This document shows positions 42,883 to 50,497 of a stretch of DNA of 64,000 nucleotides, in pieces. Location: assembly GCA_937898685.1 (NCBI GenBank), contig CALEJT010000003.1, positions 1 to 64,000 on the forward strand. The letters run 5' to 3'. Within the stretch, counting starts at the first letter, position 1, and each line of letters begins with the position of its first letter. The notes beneath the pieces were generated by a model. The model worked only from the letters and a program-made list of their open reading frames with translations, had not been told where the DNA came from and ran no database searches. Source of the stretch: an uncultured Gammaproteobacteria bacterium. Its GTDB lineage: Bacteria; Pseudomonadota; Gammaproteobacteria; Pseudomonadales; Pseudohongiellaceae. The position numbers and the translations under genes were made by a program.

Positions 42883-42906
42883 GAACCCAGGTTTCAGCCT
42901 GGGTTC
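42883..42906 (+). terminator. Stem-loop between mlaA and mlaC
   Basis: A perfect 9-bp stem, GAACCCAGG (42883-42891) and CCTGGGTTC (42898-42906), has a TTTCAG loop 29 nt after the mlaA stop. There is no T tract. It may partly terminate the upstream transcript or protect its 3' end. Confidence 0.5.
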
Positions 42907-42911
42907 ATGCC

Positions 42912-42955
42912 ACCGCCGCAAACTGACGTCGCTTGCAGAGTTGCGGCGGTATAAT
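42912..42955 (+). promoter_or_regulatory. mlaC promoter with an overlapping inverted repeat
   Basis: A perfect -10 box TATAAT (42950-42955) lies 38 nt before the mlaC ATG. A perfect 10-bp inverted repeat, ACCGCCGCAA (42912-42921) and TTGCGGCGGT (42941-42950), spans the -35 region and touches the -10. No consensus -35 is seen at 16-18 bp, so an activator may be needed, or the repeat may be a repressor site or a hairpin. Confidence 0.5.
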
Positions 42956-42993
42956 GGCCCGCCCGAATGGCCACAAGCCCAAGGAGTCTAACG

Positions 42994-43611
42994 ATGCGTA
43001 CCCTCATTCATTCCTGTACCAGCGCCTTCTTCGCCCTGCTACTGAGCCTGGGCTTCGCCGCTGCCGTGCAAGCGCAGCAGGCCACGCCTACCGCCACCGT
43101 GCAGACCACCGTGGACACGATCCTCGGCATCCTGCGCAAACCCGACTTCGACTTCGACACCGACCGCGAAGCCATCAAGCAGGAAGTGACCAAGGCTTTC
43201 GACGCCACTGCGATGGCTCAGAGCGTGCTCTCGACCAACTGGCGCAGCGCCACGAAAGAACAGCAGGAAGAATTCCGCGATCTGCTGTTGGCCACGATCG
43301 AGAACACCTACATCGATCGCATCAAGGCCTACACCAACGAGACCGTGGAGTTCCGCGGTGAAAGCATCAACAACGATCGCGCCACCGTTGAGTCCGTCGT
43401 CGTCACGCAGAGCGGCAACGTACCGGTGAACTACAAACTGCGTCTGCGCAACGATCTGTGGTACGTCTACGACGTCGAAGTCGAGAACGTCAGCATGGTG
43501 AGCTCTTATCGCGATACCTATCGCGACGTCGTGCGCCGCTCCGGCATGGATGGACTGCTCGCGCAGATGCGCAGCAAGCTGGAAGAGCTCAAGGCCAGCA
43601 AAGGTGTTTGA
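42994..43611 (+). CDS. mlaC: Periplasmic phospholipid shuttle MlaC
   Basis: The 205-residue protein has a signal peptide (cleavage at AVQAQQ, about residue 23) and the MlaC/Ttg2D fold (about 28-200). Characteristic parts are VDTILGILRKPDFDF, TKAFDATAMAQSVLSTNWRSAT, EFRDLLLATIENTYIDRIKAY, VPVNYKLRLRNDLWYVYDVEVENVS (in pieces) and SYRDTYRDVVRRSGMDGLLAQM. ATG 42994 has AAGGAG upstream; an in-frame start 27 nt earlier does not. MlaC carries lipid between MlaA and MlaD. The gene appears to have its own promoter and ends at a strong terminator. Confidence 0.94.
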   Translation: MRTLIHSCTSAFFALLLSLGFAAAVQAQQATPTATVQTTVDTILGILRKPDFDFDTDREAIKQEVTKAFDATAMAQSVLSTNWRSATKEQQEEFRDLLLATIENTYIDRIKAYTNETVEFRGESINNDRATVESVVVTQSGNVPVNYKLRLRNDLWYVYDVEVENVSMVSSYRDTYRDVVRRSGMDGLLAQMRSKLEELKASKGV

Positions 43612-43658
43612 GTCTCCTGCCCTCAACGCTGAGTAATTCCTTACTTTTTACGCTTTCT

Positions 43659-43692
43659 AACCTGCCCCGACCCTTGTCGGGTGCAGGTTTTT
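43659..43692 (+). terminator. Rho-independent terminator after mlaC
   Basis: AACCTGC plus CCCGAC (43659-43671) pairs with GTCGGG plus GCAGGTT (43676-43689), interrupted by one bulged T at 43682. The loop is CCTT and a run of Ts follows to 43692. This marks the end of the rsb-mla region. Confidence 0.92.
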
Positions 43693-43695
43693 CTA

Positions 43696-43704
43696 TGCTA
43701 GAAT
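43696..43704 (+). promoter_or_regulatory. Extended -10 promoter candidate for the coiled-coil gene
   Basis: TGC at 43696-43698 (TATGC context) directly precedes TAGAAT (43699-43704), five of six matches to the -10, giving an extended -10 element 60 nt before the ATG at 43765. No consensus -35 is present; the region upstream is the mlaC terminator. Confidence 0.42.
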
Positions 43705-43764
43705 GCGCCGCTTTTTCCCATACCCCGACCCTCAATTCTCCATTTCCACTCAGCTCATCGGTCC

Positions 43765-44568
43765 ATGGCCCAAGTACTCAGCCTGAAAGAATTACGCACT
43801 AGCAGTGTGCTGAAAGCCGAAATCAGCAAGCTCGAAGAAGAAAAGTCCCAACTCCTGGAACAGCTCGAACGGCAGAAGCAGATCGAAAAGAAACTGCGCG
43901 AAGATCTCGTCGAGCAGAAAAAAGATTTCGAGCATCTCGAGAAACAGTTCGACCACTTCGCCGGCATCGAAGCCGAATACGAAGCACTGCAGCAGCAGGT
44001 GCAACTCGAGCGTCTCGAACAGTTGATCGAGAACGACAAGAAAGAAGCCCAGAACAAGGCGCAACTGCAGAAACTGCGCACCGAACTCAAAGAGGCCCAG
44101 GACGAACTGCGTGAGCTGAAGCAGCTCGATCCCCAGCGTCTCAAGCGTCAGGTGGCCGACCTGAAGAAGAAATCCCAGCAGCAGTCGGTCGACAACCAGA
44201 ATCTCAACACCGCCCTCGTCGCGGCCCGCAAAGAAGCCAAGGAAATCGCCGCCGAGCGCGACAAACTCCAGGCTCAACTGAAAGCCAGCCAGAACGGTAC
44301 CGACTTCTTCTGGCAATCCGTCGACGGCACCTGGGTACTGTACGAAAGCAGCGTCGTGCTCAAGGACGAAACGGTCGAAGATCCCGACAAGTTCAAGCGC
44401 ATCCGCGTCTTCAACTCGGTGACGGGCATGAGCGCCCTCAGCAATGGCAAGGACGAAAACGACCACGCGCTGTGGCTCGGCAATCTCGAAGTTCCTGCCG
44501 ACGTCTCTGCCGAAGCCGGCAAACGCATGCTGGCGATCGCAGCCGAGCTGGAAGAAAAAGCCGACTGA
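43765..44568 (+). CDS. Coiled-coil protein of unknown function
   Basis: The 267-residue protein has no signal peptide. Residues about 12-180 are nearly continuous charged heptads (Glu/Lys/Gln/Leu), a long alpha-helical coiled coil. A small globular tail (about 185-267; FFWQSVDGTWVLYESSV, FKRIRVFNSVTGMSALS, LWLGNLEVPADVSAEAGKRML) follows. I recognise no family. It is transcribed alone between the mlaC terminator and cinA. A structural or adaptor role is plausible from the coiled coil, but nothing in the context names a partner. Confidence 0.7.
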   Translation: MAQVLSLKELRTSSVLKAEISKLEEEKSQLLEQLERQKQIEKKLREDLVEQKKDFEHLEKQFDHFAGIEAEYEALQQQVQLERLEQLIENDKKEAQNKAQLQKLRTELKEAQDELRELKQLDPQRLKRQVADLKKKSQQQSVDNQNLNTALVAARKEAKEIAAERDKLQAQLKASQNGTDFFWQSVDGTWVLYESSVVLKDETVEDPDKFKRIRVFNSVTGMSALSNGKDENDHALWLGNLEVPADVSAEAGKRMLAIAAELEEKAD

Positions 44569-44732
44569 GCCTCCTCCCCGTAGCAGTGTGGAGCGCAGCC
44601 TCCACCAGCTCTGCACTGCTGCTTCGCGTTCGAAGCCCCCACCGGGTTTCGCTACCCTTTCGCAACATTTTTGCCGCCGTCCCGTGCGGGGGCTGCGTTA
44701 TGATTGCACCTCCGTCCCAAGGGTAGTCCTGC

Positions 44733-46025
44733 ATGCAACTCGAAATGATCTGCACCGGTGAGGAAGTACTTTCCGGTCAAATCGTCGACACCAACGCCGC
44801 GTGGTTCGCCAACGCGATGATGGAACTCGGTGTCGAGTTGCAGTTGCGTACCACCGTCGGCGACCGCATGGACGATCTCGTCCGTGTCTTCACCGAGCGC
44901 AGTCATCACGCCGACCTCATCCTCGTCAATGGTGGACTCGGCCCCACCAGTGACGACCTCTGCGTCGAAGCCATCGCGCGCGCCGTTGGCGTACCGTTGA
45001 TCGAGCACGTCGAATGGCGTGCGCATCTCGAAGACTGGTTCAAGCGCCGCAATCGTGTGATGCCGGCATCGAATCTCAAACAATGCCTGCTACCGGAAGG
45101 CGCCATCCTCGTCGACAACCGCACGGGCTCCGCCCCTGGCTTCCGCATCAAGTTGAATCGCGCCTGGTTCTTCTTCACGCCCGGCGTGCCAGCGGAATTC
45201 AAGCCAATGGTCGAAGAACATTTCATTCCCTTCATGCAGGAGCATTTCGGGCGTGGCGAGACGACGCGGCTGCACAAGTTCCTGACCTTCGGTCACGGTG
45301 AATCCGCCTTGGCGGAGCAACTCCGTGCGCTGCCCCCACCTGCGGGAATCACGCTCGGCTATCGCCCATCGATTCCCTACGTCGAGATCAAGGTCTTTGC
45401 GCGTGGCGATGCAGCCATCGCAGAGATGCCCGCCTATCTCGCGCAGGTGCGCGACACACTCGGCACGGCCGTGGTCAGCGAAACGCATCCGAGTCTTGCT
45501 CACGTCGTGCACGAGCTTCTGCTGCAGCAAGGACGCACGCTGAGCCTGGCGGAATCCTGCACCGGCGGCATGCTAAGCAGCCTGTTGGTCGAGCATCCCG
45601 GCAGTTCCGCCTATCTGCTGCACGGGGTGGTGAGTTACAGCAACGCGGCGAAGGAGAAGTTCTTGGGAGTGCCTTCGCGCACGCTCGAAACATTCGGCGC
45701 CGTATCGGCAGAAACGGCAGTGGCAATGGCCCGCGGCGCCCGCGCTGCGCTCGACAGCGATTTCGCTCTCGCCATCACCGGCGTCGCCGGCCCCGACGGC
45801 GGCACCGCAACCAAACCGGTCGGCACCGTGGGTATCGCACTTTGCGATCGCAACGACTCATGGGTGCAAGTGGTGTCACTGTCGCAGCGCTCGCGTACGG
45901 CCGTGCGCACCATGAGCTGCGCGCTGGCGCTCGACATGCTGCGGCGTCGACTGCTCGAGCAGGAAGTGTTCGTTCCTTATTCCTTCATCCCCGTGAAGGA
46001 ACAGCGACGGGAGAGCAATCATTAA
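44733..46025 (+). CDS. cinA: CinA-family NMN deamidase / nucleotide-binding protein
   Basis: The 430-residue protein has the CinA N-terminal molybdopterin-binding-like domain (about 1-170; CTGEEVLSGQIVDTNAAWFA, VNGGLGPTSDD). A connecting region follows, then the C-terminal PncC amidohydrolase domain (about 265-420) with the catalytic serine in LAESCTGGMLSSLL and ITGVAGPDGGTATKPVGTV. PncC converts nicotinamide mononucleotide to nicotinic acid mononucleotide for NAD salvage. The N-domain in other bacteria acts as an ADP-ribose pyrophosphatase. The stop codon overlaps the apparent start of the next gene (ATTAA), implying coupling. Confidence 0.9.
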   Translation: MQLEMICTGEEVLSGQIVDTNAAWFANAMMELGVELQLRTTVGDRMDDLVRVFTERSHHADLILVNGGLGPTSDDLCVEAIARAVGVPLIEHVEWRAHLEDWFKRRNRVMPASNLKQCLLPEGAILVDNRTGSAPGFRIKLNRAWFFFTPGVPAEFKPMVEEHFIPFMQEHFGRGETTRLHKFLTFGHGESALAEQLRALPPPAGITLGYRPSIPYVEIKVFARGDAAIAEMPAYLAQVRDTLGTAVVSETHPSLAHVVHELLLQQGRTLSLAESCTGGMLSSLLVEHPGSSAYLLHGVVSYSNAAKEKFLGVPSRTLETFGAVSAETAVAMARGARAALDSDFALAITGVAGPDGGTATKPVGTVGIALCDRNDSWVQVVSLSQRSRTAVRTMSCALALDMLRRRLLEQEVFVPYSFIPVKEQRRESNH

Positions 46026-47994
46026 GGCGACGCTGTCCATCCGCTGGAAGCTGATACTTTCCATCATCCTGCCGCTGCTGTTGGTGGCGAGCGTGGTGAT
46101 GGGAGTGACGCTGCATCGCGTCTACGAATCCGCCGTCGACTCACTGCAGGATGAGCGACTCAGCGAAGTGCGCCTGCTCGCCCGCAGCATCGACTTCGAA
46201 CTGCGCTCGATCGCACAGGTGGCGGAGAACACTGCAGCGCTTCTGCGCATCCAGAGCGAACTCGATCGCAGCCTGCTCTACGACGTGCTGCGCGAAAACA
46301 CTGCAAGCAATCCTCTGATCTACGGCGCGGCCGCCGCCTTCGAACCGTTCAAGGTGGATCCCGACCTCAAACTGTTCGCCCCCTACGTCTTCGACGACGA
46401 CTACAAGTCGCTCGACATCAGCACTGTCAGCGGTGATTACACCACTGCGAGTCCCTGGTACACGCAGGTGCGCGACAATCAAGCACCGCGTTGGAGCGAG
46501 CCCTATTTCGACACCGGTGCCGGCAACATGCCGATCACCACCTACTCCACCCCCATCATCCGAGACGAAGAATTTCTCGGCGTGACCACGGTGGATCTAC
46601 GTCTCGACCAACTCGGCCAGCGCGTGGCGCAGCAGTCTCCGCTCGAAGACGCTCGCTTCATGATCATGAGTGCCAGCGGTCGGTTCGTGTCGCACTACAA
46701 CCCACGTCTCAATCTCACCGCCACGCTGCAGGACCAGGCGGCGCTGCGCAACGTGCCGGATTTCCAATCGCTGGTGGATGACATCCTCAGCGGCAGTACC
46801 AGTCTACGTGTGATCAGCAATCAGTTCATCGACGGTGGTACCGACGATGGCAACACCTGGGTGCTCTATACGCCGATTCCTTCGACCGGATGGTTCCTCG
46901 CCACGCTCTTGCCGGAAGATCAGATCACCGAACCCTTGCGCGAACAGATGGGCATGGCGCTCTCGGGCCTCACGCTCACCGTCGTTTTGATCTTCCTGCT
47001 CGTGTGGTGGATCAGCTCCCTACTCACGCGTCCGATCAAGCAGCTGGAAGCAGCCGTCTCCGACGTGGCGCGCGGCAAGCTCGACACCAACATCGAAAAC
47101 ATCCGCTCGCTCGACGAACTGGGTCGCTTGAGCATCGGCTTCAACCGCATGCTGAAAAACCTCAGGAAGCAGATCGAGCTGCAGAGTCAGCAGGAAGCCA
47201 ATCAACGTCTGCTCGAACGTGAATGGCAGATGGCGCGGGAAACACAGCGTTCACTGCTGCCCACCACTTTCCCCCCCTTCCCCGAGCGCAAGGAATTCGA
47301 CCTCCACGCTGTGAACCAGGCAGCGCGACACGTGGCCGGCGACTACTTCGACTTCTTCATGATCAATCCGAAGACACTCGTGCTCGTGATCGCCGACGTA
47401 TCCGGCAAGGGCATGAGTGCCGCGCTGGTGATGGCGGTAACCCGCACCATCGTGCGCAGCCTGGCGACGACAGGCAAATCACCGGCGGAAATCCTGCGCG
47501 AAACGAACGAGCAATTGCGCGAAAGCCAGAAAGGTGCGGCTTTCGTTACCTTATTCCTGGGCTCCTATAACATCGCCAGCGGCCGCCTCACCTATGCCAA
47601 TGGTGGCCACACGCCTCCTCTACTGCTGTCGCGCGGAGGCGTGGTGAGCACGGTCGGTGAAGCCACCGGCACCATCGTCGGCATGTTGGAGCAACAGGAC
47701 TATCGCAACGCCGAATTCCGCCTGCAGCCGGACGATGTGCTGCTGCTCTTCACAGATGGTTTCCCGGAAGCACGTTCGCCCTCCGGCGAGTTCTATGGTC
47801 TCAATCGCATCAAGGCTTTTCTGCAAAGCCATGCGAAAAGTCCTGCCAGCGTCATCTGCGAATCAGCCATCGCCGAACTCAATCGATTCCAGAACAATCA
47901 GTTGGCCGACGACATCACCATCCTCGCGCTGCGCCGCCATCAGACCGGCCTCACCGGCTTCCTCAACGAGCTGGTGAAACCCCGCACCCAGTGA
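46021..47994 (+). CDS. Membrane Cache-HAMP-PP2C (RsbU/SpoIIE-type) phosphatase, apparent AUU start
   Basis: The 657-residue protein has an N-terminal transmembrane helix (about 7-30; WKLILSIILPLLL), a periplasmic double-Cache sensor (about 35-310; SPWYTQVRDNQAPRWSEPY, GVTTVDLRLDQL), a second helix (about 320-342), a HAMP linker and a PP2C/SpoIIE domain (about 415-640). Acidic metal ligands are in AGDYFDFF, IADVSGKGMSAA, LFTDGFPEA and DDITILAL. The conventional first start is TTG at 46081, but that would cut the transmembrane helix in half. The frame is open back to 45997 with no ATG, GTG or TTG. ATT at 46021 has GGGAGAG upstream and overlaps the cinA stop, so I place the start there. Target STAS protein unknown; the one at 39614 is a candidate. 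Confidence 0.83.
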   Translation: MKATLSIRWKLILSIILPLLLVASVVMGVTLHRVYESAVDSLQDERLSEVRLLARSIDFELRSIAQVAENTAALLRIQSELDRSLLYDVLRENTASNPLIYGAAAAFEPFKVDPDLKLFAPYVFDDDYKSLDISTVSGDYTTASPWYTQVRDNQAPRWSEPYFDTGAGNMPITTYSTPIIRDEEFLGVTTVDLRLDQLGQRVAQQSPLEDARFMIMSASGRFVSHYNPRLNLTATLQDQAALRNVPDFQSLVDDILSGSTSLRVISNQFIDGGTDDGNTWVLYTPIPSTGWFLATLLPEDQITEPLREQMGMALSGLTLTVVLIFLLVWWISSLLTRPIKQLEAAVSDVARGKLDTNIENIRSLDELGRLSIGFNRMLKNLRKQIELQSQQEANQRLLEREWQMARETQRSLLPTTFPPFPERKEFDLHAVNQAARHVAGDYFDFFMINPKTLVLVIADVSGKGMSAALVMAVTRTIVRSLATTGKSPAEILRETNEQLRESQKGAAFVTLFLGSYNIASGRLTYANGGHTPPLLLSRGGVVSTVGEATGTIVGMLEQQDYRNAEFRLQPDDVLLLFTDGFPEARSPSGEFYGLNRIKAFLQSHAKSPASVICESAIAELNRFQNNQLADDITILALRRHQTGLTGFLNELVKPRTQ

Positions 47995-48833
47995 AACCCG
48001 TGAGCACTCGCACCATTCATCTCACCTTGAGCCAGGAGGATTGCAGCCGCGATGCTGCCACCCTGCTCGCTGTCGCGTCCGGGCTTTCCAAATCCGCGGT
48101 CAAGGATGCGATGACCAAGGGCGCGACCTGGCTCACTCGTGACAAACATCAGAAGCGCCTGCGTCGCGCCACCTTCACCGGACGTCCCGGTGACAAGCTC
48201 AGTCTTTACTACGACGCCGAAGTACTGAGCCGCGTAGCACCGCAGCCGCAACTACTGGCGGATGAAAAACGCTACAGCGTGTGGGTGAAGCCAGCGGGAT
48301 TGTTGGCACAGGGAACGCTGACCGGAGATCACTGTTCCTTGCTGCGTCTGTGCGAGCTGCAACTGAAACGTGAAGTATTCCTGGTACATCGCCTCGATCG
48401 CGAAGCGGCAGGCTTGATGTTGATCGCGCACGATGGCAAGGCAGCCGCGGCCTTTTCACAACTCTTTGCTGCGGCGAAGAGCGAAGTGCTGCGCAAGCAG
48501 TATGTGGTGCTCGCGGCGGGAAAGATCGAACAGGCGGGAGAGATTGCGCTCGCGCTCGACGGCAAGCCTGCACTCACACGCTACCGCCCTGTGCGACAGG
48601 ACGCGGAGCTCGGTGCAACCTGGCTCGAGATCGATCTCGTCACCGGACGCAAACATCAGATCCGCCGCCACCTCGATGCGATCGGTCATCCCGTGCTGGG
48701 TGATCCGCGCTACGGCAGCGGTAATAAACATGCCAGTGGTCTACAGCTCTATGCCACGCAGCTTTCCTTCACCTGTCCACTGACACGCAAGCAACGCCAC
48801 TACACGTGGCAGCTGGAAGGTCTGCAAGCCTAA
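47991..48833 (+). CDS. RluA-family RNA pseudouridine synthase
   Basis: The 280-residue protein has an N-terminal S4-like region (about 10-75; GLSKSAVKDAMTKGATWL) and the RluA catalytic domain. The catalytic Asp is in VHRLDREAAGLMLIAH, and the second motif VTGRKHQIRRHLDAIGHPVLGDPRYG is also present. It modifies uridines in rRNA or tRNA; the exact site cannot be told from sequence. It starts with GTG overlapping the upstream stop (GTGA), so it is translationally coupled to the phosphatase gene. Its 3' end overlaps the convergent membrane-protein gene by 4 nt. Confidence 0.9.
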   Translation: MKPVSTRTIHLTLSQEDCSRDAATLLAVASGLSKSAVKDAMTKGATWLTRDKHQKRLRRATFTGRPGDKLSLYYDAEVLSRVAPQPQLLADEKRYSVWVKPAGLLAQGTLTGDHCSLLRLCELQLKREVFLVHRLDREAAGLMLIAHDGKAAAAFSQLFAAAKSEVLRKQYVVLAAGKIEQAGEIALALDGKPALTRYRPVRQDAELGATWLEIDLVTGRKHQIRRHLDAIGHPVLGDPRYGSGNKHASGLQLYATQLSFTCPLTRKQRHYTWQLEGLQA

Positions 48834-49279
48834 GGCGCCGAACTGCCCGCCAGACGAATCAAACGTGCGACTCCTTCGATCAACAAGCGGAAGGAATCCA
48901 CCATGAACTTCATGCTCAACCACGCCACCACCCGTACCTGCCGTCGCCACGGCAAGGTGGAAAAGCCCGCAGTCGCGTTCATGTAGTGACTCAGATGCGG
49001 CTGCCGTTCGAGCACACCACGCAATGGCGGAAACAACCACGCAGCGATCAGCGCCGCAAAGCCGAAGAACAAAATGCCCGGCACGATGGGCAGGATCGCT
49101 CCAACCACTCCGAGCACGAGGCAAATCCCCAGAAAAAGGATGGCCAGCAATTTCGCGAACCAGTGAGATGGCGCGCCCACCGTTTCGCTGCCGGCCGCAA
49201 GCAGGGAGGCCTTCGCAAGCTCTTCTCGGTCGCGCCGATGGCTGGCGCGGCCGTAGATGTAATCGTCATAACGGTCCAT
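48830..49279 (-). CDS. DUF454 (YbaN)-like inner-membrane protein
   Basis: The 149-residue protein has a charged N-terminus (about 1-38), two close hydrophobic helices (about 40-85; ILFLGICLVLGVVGAILPIVPGILFFGFAALIAAW in segments) and an amphipathic C-terminal part. The GxxGAxLPxxPG pattern is typical of the small DUF454/YbaN membrane family, whose function is unknown. It ends 4 nt inside the convergent pseudouridine synthase gene. Its upstream neighbour on the same strand is another small membrane protein, so the two may form an operon. Confidence 0.68.
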   Translation of the reverse strand: MDRYDDYIYGRASHRRDREELAKASLLAAGSETVGAPSHWFAKLLAILFLGICLVLGVVGAILPIVPGILFFGFAALIAAWLFPPLRGVLERQPHLSHYMNATAGFSTLPWRRQVRVVAWLSMKFMVDSFRLLIEGVARLIRLAGSSAP

Positions 49280-49291
49280 GGCAGAGATCCG

Positions 49292-49315
49292 TCGCTCAGT
49301 CGCTCAGTCGCTCAG
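49292..49315. repeat. Tandem repeat, three copies of an 8-bp unit
   Basis: The unit TCGCTCAG occurs three times head to tail (49292-49299, 49300-49307, 49308-49315). It covers the stop codon of the minus-strand gene at 49312 and the leader of the next minus-strand gene (ATG at 49279). Copy number could vary by slippage and would change the spacing between the two genes. Confidence 0.85.
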
Positions 49316-49590
49316 TAGTAATAGATGCGGTCCTGACGCGGTTTGATCGGAGCCACCAGGAAGTACAGGATCCAGGCAAACCAGGACAGGAAGATGATGG
49401 CGAGAATCCAGCACAACTTTTCGCCGCCCGTGGTCTGATCCGAGTTGGCGATGAGCAGGATGGGCAGCAGCCAGATCAAGAAGGCACCGAGCCCAACGGC
49501 CAGTGCCACACCGACCGTCAACACCGGCACCAGCAACACCACGGCACCGCAACACAGCGCGAGAAAAATCAGAAAGGTGAAAAAGTTCAT
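49312..49590 (-). CDS. Small membrane protein with PLDc_N-like segment
   Basis: The 92-residue protein has two to three hydrophobic helices (about 2-25, 28-45 and 55-78). The second half (FLIWLLPILLIANSD, GGEKLCWILAIIFLSWFAWILYFLVAP in pieces) matches the pattern of the PLDc_N membrane hairpin found at the start of cardiolipin synthases and in many small stand-alone proteins. ATG 49590 lies behind GAGGA; an ATG 36 nt further upstream would add a charged leader without a ribosome site. The C-terminus is YYY. Function unknown. Confidence 0.65.
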   Translation of the reverse strand: MNFFTFLIFLALCCGAVVLLVPVLTVGVALAVGLGAFLIWLLPILLIANSDQTTGGEKLCWILAIIFLSWFAWILYFLVAPIKPRQDRIYYY

Positions 49591-49810
49591 GGCGAGTCCT
49601 CGTAATCTGCGGCTTCCTGAATTCATGCCGCATACGAGCCTGATTTAGCGAGCTTCGTGCCAAGTCGACAAACGCTTTTTCATCAAGCACTTAGCAAACA
49701 GCACCACCTACTGCTTGGCATCATGAGACCAAAGCTTGGTCTTTTTCACCATTTGCAAAGTTTCTCGACGCCCCGATATTCTGTGTGCGTTTTCTGCAAT
49801 GAGATTCGCC

Positions 49811-50044
49811 ATGAGCAACTGGCTGACACGACAAAAGGAAGGCCTGCAACAGCGCTACCGCCGCGCGTTGCGCGAGAAGGCCATCGAACAGGCGAAGGTG
49901 GAGATCGCCCTCGCCGGCAAACGCGTGAGCGACTACGACGAGGATCAGCTGGAAATCATCGTGAAGGCCGAGGAAGACAAGATCCTCGAGAAATATCGCA
50001 ACTCCGCCTTCGTAGTGCTGTTGCTGGCACTGGGGCTGACCTGA
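49811..50044 (+). CDS. Small helical protein, unknown function
   Basis: The 77-residue protein is mostly charged helix (WLTRQKEGLQQRYRRALREKAIEQAK) and ends in a hydrophobic stretch (SAFVVLLLALGL), which may be a C-terminal membrane anchor. ATG 49811 is the start that gives a sensible N-terminus; the ribosome site is weak (GAG). The next gene begins 10 nt later on the same strand. No family recognised. Confidence 0.55.
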   Translation: MSNWLTRQKEGLQQRYRRALREKAIEQAKVEIALAGKRVSDYDEDQLEIIVKAEEDKILEKYRNSAFVVLLLALGLT

Positions 50045-50054
50045 GGGCGCGCGC

Positions 50055-50477
50055 ATGATCAATCAGCTCGTGCGCCTCGGCGCACTGATCGCCACCGGCC
50101 GTTTCCTCAAACCACGCTACAAAGGCCTGCTACTGCTGGCACTGGTGTGGCTGATCCTATGGTTCCTGCATTCGGAATACGTCAGCTATGTAGAGCTGTC
50201 GAACGATCGCACCTACGTCTTACATGCTTCCTTGCTCAAGCTGGTGCTCTACGCGCTATCGGTGGCGTGCTATGTGTTGTTCGTGGAACGTCCGCTATGG
50301 CCCAAGACCACGAAGGCGCCTGCACCAGCGGCCACCAGCAAGCCTCGTCCTGCTGCGCAAAGCACGGCATCGCCCTCATCCCAATCACGCACCTTGCGAG
50401 AAGGCGATGACGGCTTCGACTTTCTGCGCAACAAACCCAAACTGAAAGGCTCGAAGGAAAAGCTGCTCGAGAAGTAG
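50055..50477 (+). CDS. Small inner-membrane protein with Pro/Ala/Ser-rich tail
   Basis: The 140-residue protein has two transmembrane helices (about 22-40 and 58-78), joined by a short polar loop (HSEYVSYVELSNDRTY), then a disordered cytoplasmic tail rich in Pro, Ala, Ser and Lys (about 85-140) ending KGSKEKLLEK. It follows the 77-residue gene by 10 nt, so the two are probably co-transcribed. No family recognised. Confidence 0.6.
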   Translation: MINQLVRLGALIATGRFLKPRYKGLLLLALVWLILWFLHSEYVSYVELSNDRTYVLHASLLKLVLYALSVACYVLFVERPLWPKTTKAPAPAATSKPRPAAQSTASPSSQSRTLREGDDGFDFLRNKPKLKGSKEKLLEK

Positions 50478-50497
50478 AGCTTTCCAGAACCAATGGT

